Part shown: positions 42,903 to 54,800 of the stretch, piece by piece
Layout of the letters: each line of letters begins with the position of its first letter
Numbering within the stretch: the first letter of the stretch is position 1
DNA from: Siniperca chuatsi
Lineage: Eukaryota > Chordata > Actinopteri > Centrarchiformes > Sinipercidae
Assembly: GCF_020085105.1 (NCBI RefSeq)
Contig: NC_058047.1
Coordinates: forward strand, 18,760,501 to 18,824,500
Direction of reading: 5' to 3'
Length of the DNA: 64,000 nt
Notes under the pieces: model-generated
Told to the model about the DNA's origin: nothing
Database searches by the model: none
Seen by the model: only the letters and a program-made list of their open reading frames with translations
Program-made: the position numbers and the translations under genes

Positions 42903-45900
42903 ATGGTGAGTGTAGAGGTATCAATTTAAATATAGTTCTCTTTAGTGCAAATTCCTTTATTATTTGCTTGTGGTCAGTGATGCATCTATGGTATCAATTT
43001 ATCTTAACTTATCTTTTTTACTTAATTTTTATAGGAGTTCTGCTTCGGATTACAGACCCATGGATCTAAGACCTCTACCTCATGGATGCACTTGACCTTT
43101 CTTTGCTCAAGTATGTAAATCTAATGCAAACAGAACCTTTTTTTCTAGATATGACTTTAAAAATTAAATTATAAAATTCATCTTTATTACCCTACCCTCT
43201 AAAATGTTTCTCTGTCCTCCATCCTCAGTGCTGTGCATGTGGACTAGTGTAGAGTGTTGGTCCTACTACTACTCTAACACCACCATGAACTGGCACGAAG
43301 CTAGAACCTGGTGCCAGGTGAACTACACAGACATGGTGGCCATCCAGAACAAGGAGGAGATCGAGTATCTGAACAACTGGCTGCCCAAGAAATCCACCTA
43401 CTACTGGATTGGAATCCGCAAGGTCAATAATGTCTGGACCTGGGTAGGGACCAACAAGTCTCTGACAGCAGAAGCAACCAACTGGGCAAAGGGCGAACCA
43501 AACAATGGCAAGAACAGACAGAGTTCTGGCATGAATGAGGATTGTGTGGAGATGTACATTAAAAGGAATATACAGCCAGGCAAGTGGAATGATGAGAGGT
43601 GCGGGAAGAAGAAGACCGCTCTGTGCTACACAGGTGAGCAAAAGATAGGGATTGGGATACAAGAGCTGCTCATTTTAGCTGCCTTAGTTTTGGTATTCTT
43701 ATTCATTATTAGGGAATCTACTGATTTAACTGTTTTAAATAATTTATTGACGTTTTTGAAAAGAAAAGCTCGGAGAAATAGTTATAGTATTTTATGCTAG
43801 TTATATGAAAGCACTTTTTCTTTCCCCAGCTGCCTGTAAGAAAGACTCATGCCGCTATGGAGACTGTGTGGAAACCATTAACAGCCACAAGTGTGCTTGC
43901 TTTGAAGGCTTTTATGGAGAGGAGTGTGAGCAAGGTAAGAAAATATATTGATGTTGTACTTGTTTTAAGTTTACATGACTATAAGTCACTTATAGCCAGA
44001 ACCTGATATCTAATTATGTATTGTTTTCTTTGCTGGCAGTTGTTAAGTGTAACAAAGAGGAGGTGACCACCCCATATAAGGGAAGTGTAAATTGCACTCA
44101 TAAGTATGGAGACTTCTCCTACGACTCCTTGTGCCAGTATTCCTGTGAGGACGGATACCAGCTGAGTACACCAAGACCCCTGACATGCACTGCCTCGAAA
44201 GAGTGGTCAGAGCAGCCTCCTACATGTGAATGTGAGTTGAGGTGGATTGCAAAGCTGCAAAATAAATAAATTAAGTGATATTGATCAATTGATCAATTTT
44301 TTGATCAATATGACTTTGATTTCAAGTGATCACATTCAGAGCAATTAAAGTTTGTTATCACAATGATGGAGCCTGCTGTGATGTGTTTTTGATGGTCCTG
44401 TTGTCCACAGTGGTTCAGTGTCAGGAGCTGTCTCATCCAGCAAGAGGATCCATGAACTGCTTCAATCCTCTGGGCCCCTCCAGCTATCAGTCCACCTGTG
44501 TGTTCACCTGCGATGAAGGCTATGTTCTCGTTGGTTCCTCGTCTAACACTCTGCAATGTGAAGCATCAGGAATTTGGAATTCCTCACAGCCGTTTTGTGT
44601 TGGTACGCCCACATTTTTATGTTTTTACCTCGCAGGATTTCATAGTATCCATTATAGTACTGCTATTTTGTATCTGAGTCTATTATTATGAGGGAAACGC
44701 TATATGATTTATTTCAAAGGCTGCCGTTGACCTCTTCTGTTCCTCACTCTGTTTTTGCAGCTTTACAGTGCCCTGCTCTCCAGGAGCTAGAGAATGGCAT
44801 TGTCAGCTGTGGAGAAGATGCAGACATGAGGTTTAGCTACGGAAACACCTGCAGCTTCAGCTGTGCCTCCGGCTACCACTTGGTGGGACCGAGCAGGGTG
44901 ACATGCACGTCAGCAGCTGAGTGGAGTGAGAGGATGCCTCGCTGTGAAGGTTAGGGCGCGTTTTAAGTCTAATCTAACCACCTTCTGTACAATAAGAGGA
45001 GCTTTCTTGTTTTGTGCCTTTACACACATTAATATTTTTTTTTTACTTGTTTTCCCATGTTAGCCATCACTTGCCAGAATCCAGAGGGAGAAGCTCACCT
45101 GATCACCCAGTGCAGCCAACATCTGACTGAACTGTGGCCAGACTCCAACTGCAGCTTCAGCTGTAAAGCAGGCTTTGAACTGGAGGGAGCGCACACCATT
45201 CACTGTTCTGAGGATGGACAGTGGAACAAAGCCATACCCACCTGCAAAGGTATGGTAGCATATTTTGACATAAATCTGTGCTTACAACACTATTTGCTTA
45301 ATAAATAGCTTTTTCACAGCTTATTTGTACTCTGATTTTGTGCTATGTCATGACTTCTGATCATCTTTTTTTCTTTTTAGCAATAGGATGTCCTGCTCCC
45401 GAGATTCCAACAAGTGCCCAGATCATCTGCAGCCCTTCTCTGTCTTCACCTGTTTCTTCCGTGACCCCCCATCCGCTTGGTATGGTCTGCAATTTTAGCT
45501 GTGATGAAGGCCATGAGCTTCATGGTGCACTCAGCATGGAGTGTGCACATCCTGGCCACTGGACCTCCACGCCACCAACCTGCACAGGTATACACAAGTA
45601 CCCATTTTACCTGCACTATTTGTAACACCTACTTTATTTGCATGCTCAAAGGTTTTGAGGCAACAGTAGTGTTACATTGGCGAAATGAGATCTCCTTTAT
45701 CAATATGTGATGGTTGATATCTAAATTCTCGCTGTCTTCTCCCACAGCAGTGAGATGCCCGTTGCTTGAAGCTCCTGAAAACGGTCATATCAACTGCTCA
45801 AGCAGTGAGCCAGTGTACAACTCACAGTGCTCCTTCACATGCAGTCAAGATTACTCATTAGATGGACATGACCTGCTGACCTGTGATCTTCATGGCAACT

Positions 45901-46329
45901 GGACTGGAGAGAAACCCACCTGCCAAGGTAAAACAAACAAAAAAGAGATCAAATGTTAGAAGAAATCTAAAAACAATGCAAGATTAAAATAGATGTTTGA
46001 GTTTAAAAGGTCAAATAATGAACATTTGATAACGTTTCCACAGCTCCACCTTCTCCGATTACTGTCATTGCTTCTGGTGTGGCAACAGGGGGCTTATTAT
46101 CTGGTCTGTCTCTGGCTATGTGGATCCTGAAACGACTGAAGCAGAAAGCCACCAAGTTTGAGCTGAACAGGTTAGATGACCATTCATCTCTCTTAAATCA
46201 TACATTTTTCTTAAAAGAAAAATTGCTGAATTGCAGTGCTCATCTTCTTCTTTTGTCTTGTCTTACAGCAACTCTGACATAGAGGACCCTCCACAGGTCT
46301 ACAAAAACAGCATTGACAGCCTCATATAG
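42903..46329 (+). CDS. sele: E-selectin-like adhesion receptor (lectin-EGF-6 CCP)
   Basis: Twelve exons join in frame: 42903-42905 (start codon only), 43035-43110, 43229-43633, 43830-43934, 44040-44231, 44411-44602, 44761-44949, 45064-45249, 45381-45587, 45748-45927, 46044-46170 and 46269-46329. The product is about 640 residues; human E-selectin is 610. The signal peptide ends near TSVEC, before the mature start [16 protein letters not shown]. The C-type lectin domain has [20 protein letters not shown] and the calcium-site motifs EPNN and WND. The EGF exon starts [15 protein letters not shown]. Six CCP domains follow, one per phase-1 exon, then a membrane segment ([19 protein letters not shown]) and a tail [20 protein letters not shown]. 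The product should act on activated endothelium, binding sialylated fucosylated glycans on leukocytes. Six CCPs, the tail and its place nearest firrm support E-selectin. Confidence 0.85.
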
Positions 46330-46863
46330 AACACAGTCATATTCTTCAGAGGCAACTAAGGGCAATTGTATATATATCTAAAACATAACTGCATGTGAAT
46401 CACCAGTCAGAGCAATTTGAACAATATGAATAATTTACATTAGTATAAAACTTGTTAACAGAAACATGCCCAAACCCCAATATGTCAGAACTATCAATGG
46501 TGAAAGGAAAGGTTTTCTTGAGACCTTTGCGTTTGATGGTTGTATTATGTTTTATTGAATTTCATGACTAGATTTCATGATTTGCTCTGCAACGTTGTTC
46601 AGACATTTATTTCCTCCCAAGGGGAGTTTTACATTGAACACATTGTTCAACATCTTTATGGACCTGCTGGAAAGGTGGATCTATTCATGTTATTGTAAAT
46701 GTTACATAACATTGTGGGTGGATTGCCATGTCAATACAGAACTGTGAATAATTTCACTATATTGATTTCAGTATTTAAGTACTATTTATTTAACAGATGC
46801 TTATTGCATTTGCAATGTTCGCTCATATTTCTGTATGTTTAAAGCAGTGCTGATTTTTATTAT

Positions 46864-46869
46864 AATAAA
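46864..46869 (+). terminator. sele: Polyadenylation signal of the E-selectin-like gene
   Basis: AATAAA lies about 535 bases after the stop codon and is the first canonical plus-strand signal past it. The intervening 3' untranslated region is AT-rich with several ATTTA words (for example ATTTATTTCC near 46606 and TATTTATTTAAC near 46783), as in rapidly degraded cytokine-type messages. Confidence 0.5.
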
Positions 46870-46929
46870 ACTTCAAACCATTATTTGCTTTTGGTCATTT
46901 TTATGCATCTTCCAGTATCATGTACCCAC

Positions 46930-47485
46930 TGCTAACTCTGGAGTTATTTTAGATCAGAACCTCACTCCCGAATCCCACGTTACAAAGGATAGCTCAGTCA
47001 TGTTTCTTCCACTTGAGAAATATCTCTAGAATTAGATATTTTATTACTTTTAATGATCTTCAAAGAGTTATTCATGCTTTTATCACTTCACGTCTGGACT
47101 ATTGTAATGCCGTGTTTACATGCCTTGGCCAAAACATGATTACACAGCTTTAGGGTGTCTAAAATGCTGCTGCCAGACTTTTAACCAAATCACAAAATAA
47201 GGCCCTGTTAGCTATTCCCCGGTCAAAGCTGAAGACCATGGTGACAGGGCTTTTGCTGTTGGAATAGCTTACCTGAGGAACTTAGACTAGAAAATTCGCT
47301 GCCTTCTATTAAACCCTCTCTCAAGATTTATTTTTCCATATGGCTTTTTCTTGATTATTTTATCTGTTACTTATTTTTCTGTGTTACATTTATCCATTAT
47401 CCATTTGTTCAATGTTTATGAAGCACTTTGTCACAGTAGTTTTGAAAGGTGCTATATAAATAGCTAGTTATTATTATTATTATTA

Positions 47486-47519
<34 letters not shown>

Positions 47520-47520
47520 G
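46930..47520 (+). mobile_element. Degenerate LINE 3' fragment ending in (TTA)n
   Basis: On the plus strand [18 protein letters not shown], followed by NAAARLLTKSQNKA, is the C-terminal block typical of CR1/L2/Rex-type reverse transcriptases, broken by stops. The 3' end reads GAAGCACTTTGTCACAGTAG, GGTGCTATATAAATAG and then a TTATTATTA microsatellite from about 47470 to 47518. Its tail differs from the L2-like tails elsewhere in the window, so it is a second LINE family. Confidence 0.65.
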
Positions 47521-48560
47521 ACCGATATCTACTGTCAGTTCAAAAAAATCTAAATATTGTCAGTCGATACTCCGGTACAAAGGTTCAGGCATCAACACAC
47601 AACACCAACCTATTCCCACACTTTGAGCAGGGACATGTGTGCTGGCACAGCAGGACATCATTGTGTTTTTTCAGATGTCCAAGAAGAACCTTTTTCCAAC
47701 AACAACTTTCTACAACACAGACCTCTTGTCTGTTTCTGTGACCTCCATTACAATAGTCGGGACAGAGATGAATAGTGGAATAACAGTGAGAGGTATGCAA
47801 AGGAGGAAGAGCTATACTGCTGGGGTAATCTGTTTCACAGATCGTTACCATTGTTTGTTTCACCAAATTCAGACTCTTCTGTGTCAGCACTTTAACAGAA
47901 CCAGAAATAGATTTTTACAACAGACTGAAGGCGACAGCGTGAGCACTCTGTCTCTCTGTAATTTGTTGCTGTTAAAAACACAACATGTCAGGATGCAGAG
48001 AAGCAGTGTCTAAAAGCTGTCAACAATTCATGGTTTTAGGCTACCCATTTTGGACAAATCTTGCAACAAGAGTTTTTAGTCAATATTTCAAAAGCAAAGA
48101 AGATTTCAAAAAGCCAATTTGTTCTCTAAGTGAAGGTCTTAAAGTTTATACATCACCTAAAAAAAGCAGTGAAAGTGACCCGGAATCCTGGAATTGCAAA
48201 ATGAACCCCTTTTAAATTAATTTTTGGGGGGAACTATTCCTTTGTGTTGGCTCCAAGATTCAATTGAGACCTTCCTTGCGCTTTGCTTTAATTTGAAATA
48301 TGTTTTTATTGTTTGTATTCCCTTTTATAGATTTTTTTTCATGTATGACTGAAAAATCTGCCTCTGATCCCATCTTTACCAGAAACAGGTGGCATTTCCC
48401 AAGTACAACAAGTCATCAAGTCAGTCATTCATCACATGCATTATACTCTGTACAGTAAACATCCAGGTATTGTATGATGACGTTGGACTGAATAGACTAA
48501 GAGAAATATAAATGCCTGACTCTGGTCCCTGCTTGCAGCAAACAAACATTCACTTTCTGT
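47521..48560. other. Unassigned sequence between the E- and L-selectin-like genes
   Basis: Several overlapping open frames (for example 47639-48013 plus, 124 residues, and 47585-47890 minus) lie here without recognisable domains, splice consensus or start context. AACATGTCAGGATGCAGAGA and TGACCCGGAATCCTGGAATT look like an old transposon body, but I cannot assign a family. Confidence 0.3.
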
Positions 48561-48571
48561 GCTGCTGTGGT

Positions 48572-48578
48572 ATAAAAT
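48572..48578 (+). promoter_or_regulatory. sell: TATA box of the L-selectin-like gene
   Basis: TATAAAA lies about 208 bases upstream of the start codon. The 5' leader would run through AT-rich sequence to the ATG at 48780. The next TATA-like word (TTTATATATTAAAA near 48650) is weaker. The transcription start is not otherwise marked. Confidence 0.4.
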
Positions 48579-48779
48579 TGTGATACAATTAGAAAAACAA
48601 GGATTTGACTGAAGTAGCAAGCTTATTTTAAAGACTTTAGAAAATACGTTTTTTATATATTAAAATACCAATTCTGGGTAAGTAAGCAAGTTCTTATTCA
48701 GTTATTTTTCATGGTGCTATTCATCAATATTTTTCTGATATTTTTTTTCTTTGGACAGTTTGTAAGTCACTCATTGAAA

Positions 48780-51290
48780 ATGAACTGGACATTAATCCTC
48801 CTCCTTGGTGAGTATTTAGTTTTAACACTAAAGCAAAATAAAATGTATAGTTGATGGTATCTCCGGATGTGAGATATAACATTATGCATGAACTCTTACT
48901 CATCAGATGATGAATTATCACTCTAGAGTTGTCATTCACTTTTTTCTTTCAAAATATATATTAGGTAGCTCCTTGGCTGGGACTATCTTTGGCTGGACAT
49001 ATCATTACTCGAACAACACCATGACCTGGGCCCAGGCCCGACACTGGTGCCAGACCTATTACACAGACATGGTGGTTATCCAAAACCAGAAAGAGAACGA
49101 CCATCTGGTCTCAAAGCTGCCAAACAGAACTGGAAGTCCATATTATTGGATTGGAATCACTAAAAACCACAAGAATGAAACTTGGACCTGGATTGGGAAT
49201 AACAGCACGTGGATTGGTGAACAGTCATGGGCAGCAAACGAGCCCAACAACGACCATAGCACAGAGTTTTGCGTGGAGATCTACGTGAACAATGGAGTAA
49301 ACCGAGGGAAATGGAATGATGAGAAATGCAGCCAAAAAAAATACGCTGTTTGTTATGAAGGTATGTAAAGCTGATTGAAGGTTGTTACAGTTTCAAAAGT
49401 GGTAGAGGTTGTTTTAGTGTTGCACTTTTTCTTAACAGCCCAATGTAATGCAGCATCATGTGGCAGAGGAAGATGTCAGGAGACCATAGACAACATAACC
49501 TGCCTCTGTGAACCTGGCTTTGAGGGAGACAGGTGCCAAACAGGTGAGGAGAGAGTTCTCTGAAATTAAGTCAGCAATTGTTACAGTAGGTAATGTTTAT
49601 TTAAAGGATAGGTTCACATTTTTTCAAGTCTATCTTAAAACAATTCTCACATGCCCATATGTACATTGAAATGATATGACGATAAAGGTGGTTAAATTAA
49701 CACTCAAAATTCGTAGTAATTTTTGAACGTTGAGAGCTAACTGTACACAACATGTGCTAACTGTAACTAGGCGTAACCATGTCTAGTTATGGTTACTAAG
49801 CTATGATTGGACAACGGCTTTTCAGGGAAGCGGTTTATCAAACTGTCCATTATCACCCAATTGCAGTTCCCCTCAGCTCTACAGAGCTTTATAGCATCTT
49901 TCAGCTTGTTGTTTTCAATTTCCAGTCCACAGCTTTACTGTTTTGGTTCCCTCTCAACACTCTGTTAGTGTTGTTTCGTCTGCAGCAGGCAGCAGTTTTC
50001 CATGAAATGTAAAAAAACACTGTACACTACCTGCTCAGCCCCAAATAGCAACTAAATGAGCATAGTGGAGCATTTAACGCTAAAGAGCCAAATATTTCCA
50101 AGGTGTGACTCTGGAGTATATTTATATCTCATTACCATTCTGATGAATGGACTTTTTACCATCTCCTTCCACTGAATATCCTTGTAATGTATTTTTTGAC
50201 AGAATTTTAACATGGTAAGCATAAGCCCTGCATATGTTTCCTCTGTTTCCGGAGGCCAGGCTGAGGATCCCATTCAAAATACTGATCAAAATACTTGCAT
50301 CAGCATGTATGTGCTTTAAAAACTCTATTATTTTCACAATAGACAGCTGGCGTAAAACATTACATAACTGTATCCCTGGTAAACTTTAACCTGTTTGTGC
50401 CCCTAGCTGCGGAATGCCCCCCTCTGTCTCAGCCTGAAAACGGATATCTTAGCTGCTCAGGAGGAAAACAGACATTCAACTCAACCTGTGGCTTTAAATG
50501 CTACCCAGGCTTCCTGATCATAGGCTCGCCGGCTGTTACCTGTGGGGTCACCGGGGTCTGGAGCGGCCCAAGGCCTACATGTACAAGTAATTGTTTGTTT
50601 ATGTAAAAGTTTTAAATATTTTTTTTAAAGAAGAAATACACCAAAACTATTGTACGGGTTTTGCTGTTTCTCTGCAAAAGTGATTCTGCTTCTAATGAAC
50701 CATTAGAAGATATTATTATAATGAGCAGCAGTAGAAATAGTTGTAGTAGTAACTTGTTTAACAAAGAAATATCACACTGTCAAGTATTTTATGGCCCAGG
50801 ATAAAATGTGTGTTTTATTTATCTCAGGCTATAAACAGGCTCTGTTTGCTGTGGCTGGGTGTGGAGCCTTCTCTGCCTTCTCCTGCATCTGTTTTTGCTG
50901 GATGAAACACAGAAAAAGTCAGTGTTTCTCAATTACACTTCATAGAAATAGTGATGCAATTCAGTGTTATTGCAACAGACCTCAATAGTGACCTGGTTGT
51001 CTGTTAATTTCTCACAGGAAAGAAACTTGCCCAAGTAAGGTCAGTGTTGAAATGTACTTGTCAAAAGCAGCTCCACCCATTTATGCACATTCAATATTTG
51101 TAAAGTTAATTTACTAAAATGTTACAGTTTATTGCTGTTTAAAAACTATATTGCTTCTGTTACTTAAAATGTTAAAAGAATTGACTGCAATCGAGTTCAG
51201 TAACTCATTCTGTCCCTTTAATGTCAATCTGTTGTCCTTCATAGGCAGGCTGAAGAAGCGACAAGTCCATCCACTGAGGAACAGGGATGA
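48780..51290 (+). CDS. sell: L-selectin-like adhesion receptor with a single CCP domain
   Basis: Seven exons join in frame: 48780-48807, 48965-49360, 49439-49543, 50407-50586, 50828-50917, 51018-51034 and 51249-51290, giving 285 residues. The signal peptide is MNWTLILLLGSSLAGTIFG, before WTYHYSNNTMTWAQAR. The lectin domain has YYWIGITKNHKNETWTWIG and intact calcium-site motifs EPNN and GKWND. The EGF exon reads CNAASCGRGRCQETI. One CCP domain (ECPPLSQPENGYLSC onward) precedes the membrane exon (FAVAGCGAFSAFSCICFCW) and a basic tail MKHRKRKKLAQ. Human L-selectin has two CCPs and 372 residues. L-selectin sits on leukocytes and drives homing. A 17-base micro-exon encodes part of the tail. The last acceptor is ambiguous: AG at 51248 gives AEEATSPSTEEQG, while AG at 51244 gives an immediate stop. 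The name rests on the middle position and short architecture. Confidence 0.7.
49595..49770 (+). repeat. Teleost SINE-like repeat fragment in sell intron
   Basis: TTTAAAGGATAGGTTCACAT, TTTTTCAAGTCTATCTTAAA and ACAATTCTCACATGCCCATA match a common fish repeat whose consensus, as I recall it, starts AAAGGATAGGTTCACAATTTTTCAAG. It lies between the EGF and CCP exons of the L-selectin-like gene. Confidence 0.5.
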
Positions 51291-51878
51291 AGGACAATTG
51301 GAACCTCATTTATGTCTTATTAAAGTAGACCTATAATGACACAAATACAGTTACTCGTATTAATTTTAGTACATTGTTAATCGATAAACCTAAAGTCACC
51401 GGCTGCACAGGCTGTGTGCCGAGATAATCAATTTGTTTTATCAGGGTGTTTTATCTTTGTCTGTTAAAGCTTAATTTGGCTATACTGCATGGATATAAAG
51501 TGTGTATGTGTGTGTGTGATGGTTTATTATCAGGTCATGCAAATGTAAACTCAAAGCATTCATTTAATAACATTATAGTTGCATTTCTGTGGTATCTTTG
51601 TTAACAATCCATTGAATTAAATAAAATGAATTTAAAAATGTTTTATGAGTACTAGTGAGTGTCTGTATGTGTGTATACATGTGTGTGTGTGTGTGTGTTC
51701 CCAGAGTGTTATGGGTGGTAGCATGGTGCCCTTCCTGAAAGGAAGTTACGGCAAAAGAGATATTACAAAATTGGTCATTGACTCATTCCCTGAAGGACAG
51801 TTAATACTGTTTTGCCATTGATCATTAGCAAAGTGGAGTAAATGCAACGACAAGAATGAGTGACTGAAGACAGATCAA
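51291..51878 (+). other. Short intergenic region between sell and selp
   Basis: The L-selectin-like gene probably ends at the AATAAA at 51620-51625. A (TG)n tract lies near 51676-51699. The probable P-selectin-like promoter lies in the last 180 bases; it has no TATA box, and GGCCCTT-like or kB-type elements were not convincing. CCTTCCTGAAAGGAAGTT near 51731 is a TTCCnnnAAGGAA palindrome resembling a STAT- or ETS-type site. Confidence 0.35.
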
Positions 51879-54800
51879 ATGGTAAGACCTGTGAAATATC
51901 ACTGCAAGTGTTGTAAGTTCATATTTGCATGAATACAAACTGTACATTCATACTCATATGCAAGTTTGAGAAAATTCTTTTTTATTTCAGATGTTTCAAG
52001 AATCAGCTGACACTAGACAAAGCCTGCACCACAGGGTGCTGATAGCTGCATTACTTCTATTTGCCCAAGGTAGGTCTGCTTCTCTCACATCTTACAGGCA
52101 CTAAACTCTTTCAAACTCCTTTCTTTTCTTGCTTCACTAGTTCAATTTTGTCTCATCGTTATATACCTAATCTTAGACCTGAGCAGTGGCGGAGGAGCAC
52201 AGGCATGGACCTACAACTACAGCATCAGTCCAAACCGTAGATGGGTTGAGGCCCGCCAGTGGTGCCAGGAGCACTTCACAGACATGGTGGCCATCCAGAA
52301 CCAGGAGGAGACTGACTTCCTCAACAATCTGCTGCCGTTCAACCAAAAATATTACTGGATAGGCATTCACAAAGTGGGTGGAGGGTGGATTTGGGAGACA
52401 ACTGATGAGAAGGTGCCTGAAGAGGCTCAGAATTGGGCGCCAGAGGAGCCAGATAACTTGGCGGGTCAGGACTGTGTGGAGATTTATATTAAGAGGGAGA
52501 AAGACACAGCCAAGTGGAACAATGAGAACTGTCGCAAGAAGAAGGGAACCATCTGCTACACTGGTAAAATACTCTTTATTTTGTTTGATGGACACATTTA
52601 CTGACTCCTGTAGACTTGTTATAGCATGTGAGATCTCTCTCTCTCTCTCTGTATGTATGTAGCCTCTTGTACACAGGATTCCTGCAGTGCCTATGCAGAC
52701 TGTGTGGAGACCATAGGGAACTATACCTGCCAGTGCCATCCTGGTTTCCTGGGGTCACGTTGTGAAGAGGGTGAGCAAACATTGTCATAATATATTTAAA
52801 CCAGCCATGACCTCTTTCTGTGAGAAGTTAAATAATATATTTTTTTCTCCTTTTTTTCCAGCAATTTCATGCAAACCCTTGCTGGACCCAGAAAATGGTT
52901 CTCACAACTGTTTCCATCCCTATGGGTCCAGTCGTTTCAACTCTTCCTGCCATTTCCACTGTGAACTTGGCTTTCAGTTGGTAGGCGTGCCTGAGCTGCT
53001 ATGCCAGGCCAGTGGACATTGGAACCACCCTGTTCCTCTGTGTCAAGGTATGGCAACTGGATATCAACAATGACAAAACAATTATTATTATTAGTTATTT
53101 CAGATGTCAATGTTACAAGGGAAATATTTCTCACTGCCTATCTTAGTTGAACAGTGTCCAGTTCTGAACCACACCAACATCAGCGCAGGTAGTATGAACT
53201 GCAGCCATCCCATTGCACCTTACAGCTACAACTCCACCTGTGAGGTCACGTGTGACGAAGGCTATGAGCCCAGTGGACAGGACCAGATGCGTTGTGACCA
53301 CACTGGCCAGTGGACAGCCAGTGTCCCAGCTTGCACAAGTAAAGTGATTGTCATTACCTTTGAATGTAAAATTAAACCGAATCATGCTTTAAACTATCAT
53401 TAGCTAAACCTGATTAAACATGTCTTTCTATCTGAATAATTTTTGTGAAATGCTCTCACTTTTCATTTACTTCCCTTTTTGTAACACTTGACCCGTGTTA
53501 ATAGATTGCTGGTCACCTTTTATTAATACTTAGCTGGCCTCAATGTGTAATCACATCCTGTCCAGACATTACAGCAGATCAGTCAGTTCACACCTGTTAT
53601 CACTTTACTTCACACTCATTTATGTCTGCACAGGGAAAACAACATTGTAATTTAATGTGGGTAGGCAGTGGCTGTTTCCCTTGACCATAAATTATGTCAG
53701 CATGGTTATTCATACCCCTGCCTCATGCTCATGCTATGTTTATAAAGTGGAGTCATAAAAACATTGATTTCCATTGAGAGGACTATGTGTGATTTATATC
53801 TTTATCCCACCACAGTGATAAAGTGCTCCCCCATTTTCTTTCCTACTACGGGCAACGTGACATGTGTGGATACGCTGGAGCCTTTCTCCTTTGGCTCACG
53901 GTGTAACTTCACCTGCCAGGAAGGCTACTACCTGACTGGAGACAACACACTCACCTGTCTGGCCTCTGGACAATGGAGCAAACCTACACCTACATGCACA
54001 AGTGGGTCACATAAATTATGTCAGGGACCCCTGTAAACAACACAAGCTTCCTGAAAAACAGACTTGTACACCGCTCTGATGAGTAATAGTGTGTCTTCTT
54101 CTCCAGTGGTACAGTGCAACAGTCTAAAGGCTCCACCCCGTGCCTCCTTGCAATGCCAGGACCCTCTAGGAGTGTACAGCTATGGCTCAATGTGCACCGT
54201 GCAATGTGAAGAAGGATTTGATGTGATTGGCACAAACATGACAAATTGTTTATCGCAAGGCAACTGGAGTCATGCACTTCCTATTTGCCAGGGTATGACC
54301 GCAGATCACTGAGTGCTGAAGTATAAATAAGTACAAACAGAATAAATACCACACAAACTGTTCTCATTGCTCCATCAGCTTAAAGTAAGTGGTCAGTTCT
54401 GTTTTACTATTTTGCATGTGTAATGTGTATATAATTGGTCTCTCTCTGGTCTCCATATTTCTTCAAGCTAAGAGGTGTAATCCAAAAAAATCCCCTTCTC
54501 ATGGCTCCCTATCCTGTTCTGACCCAAATGGTTCCTTCAGTTTTGGTTCTCGGTGCACAACAGCCTGTGACGAGGGCTTTCTACTGAATGGGACAGCCAG
54601 CACTGAGTGCAACTCCCTGGGCATGTGGAGTGCAGACATACCACGTTGCTTGGGTGAAAACAATCAACAATGTATCATAACTATATTATAAAGAGTACGG
54701 TCTAGACCTGCTCTATAGGAAAAGTGCAATGAGATAACTTCTGTTATGAATTGGCGTTATTTATATTGGCGATATAAATAAAACTGAATTGAACTGAATA

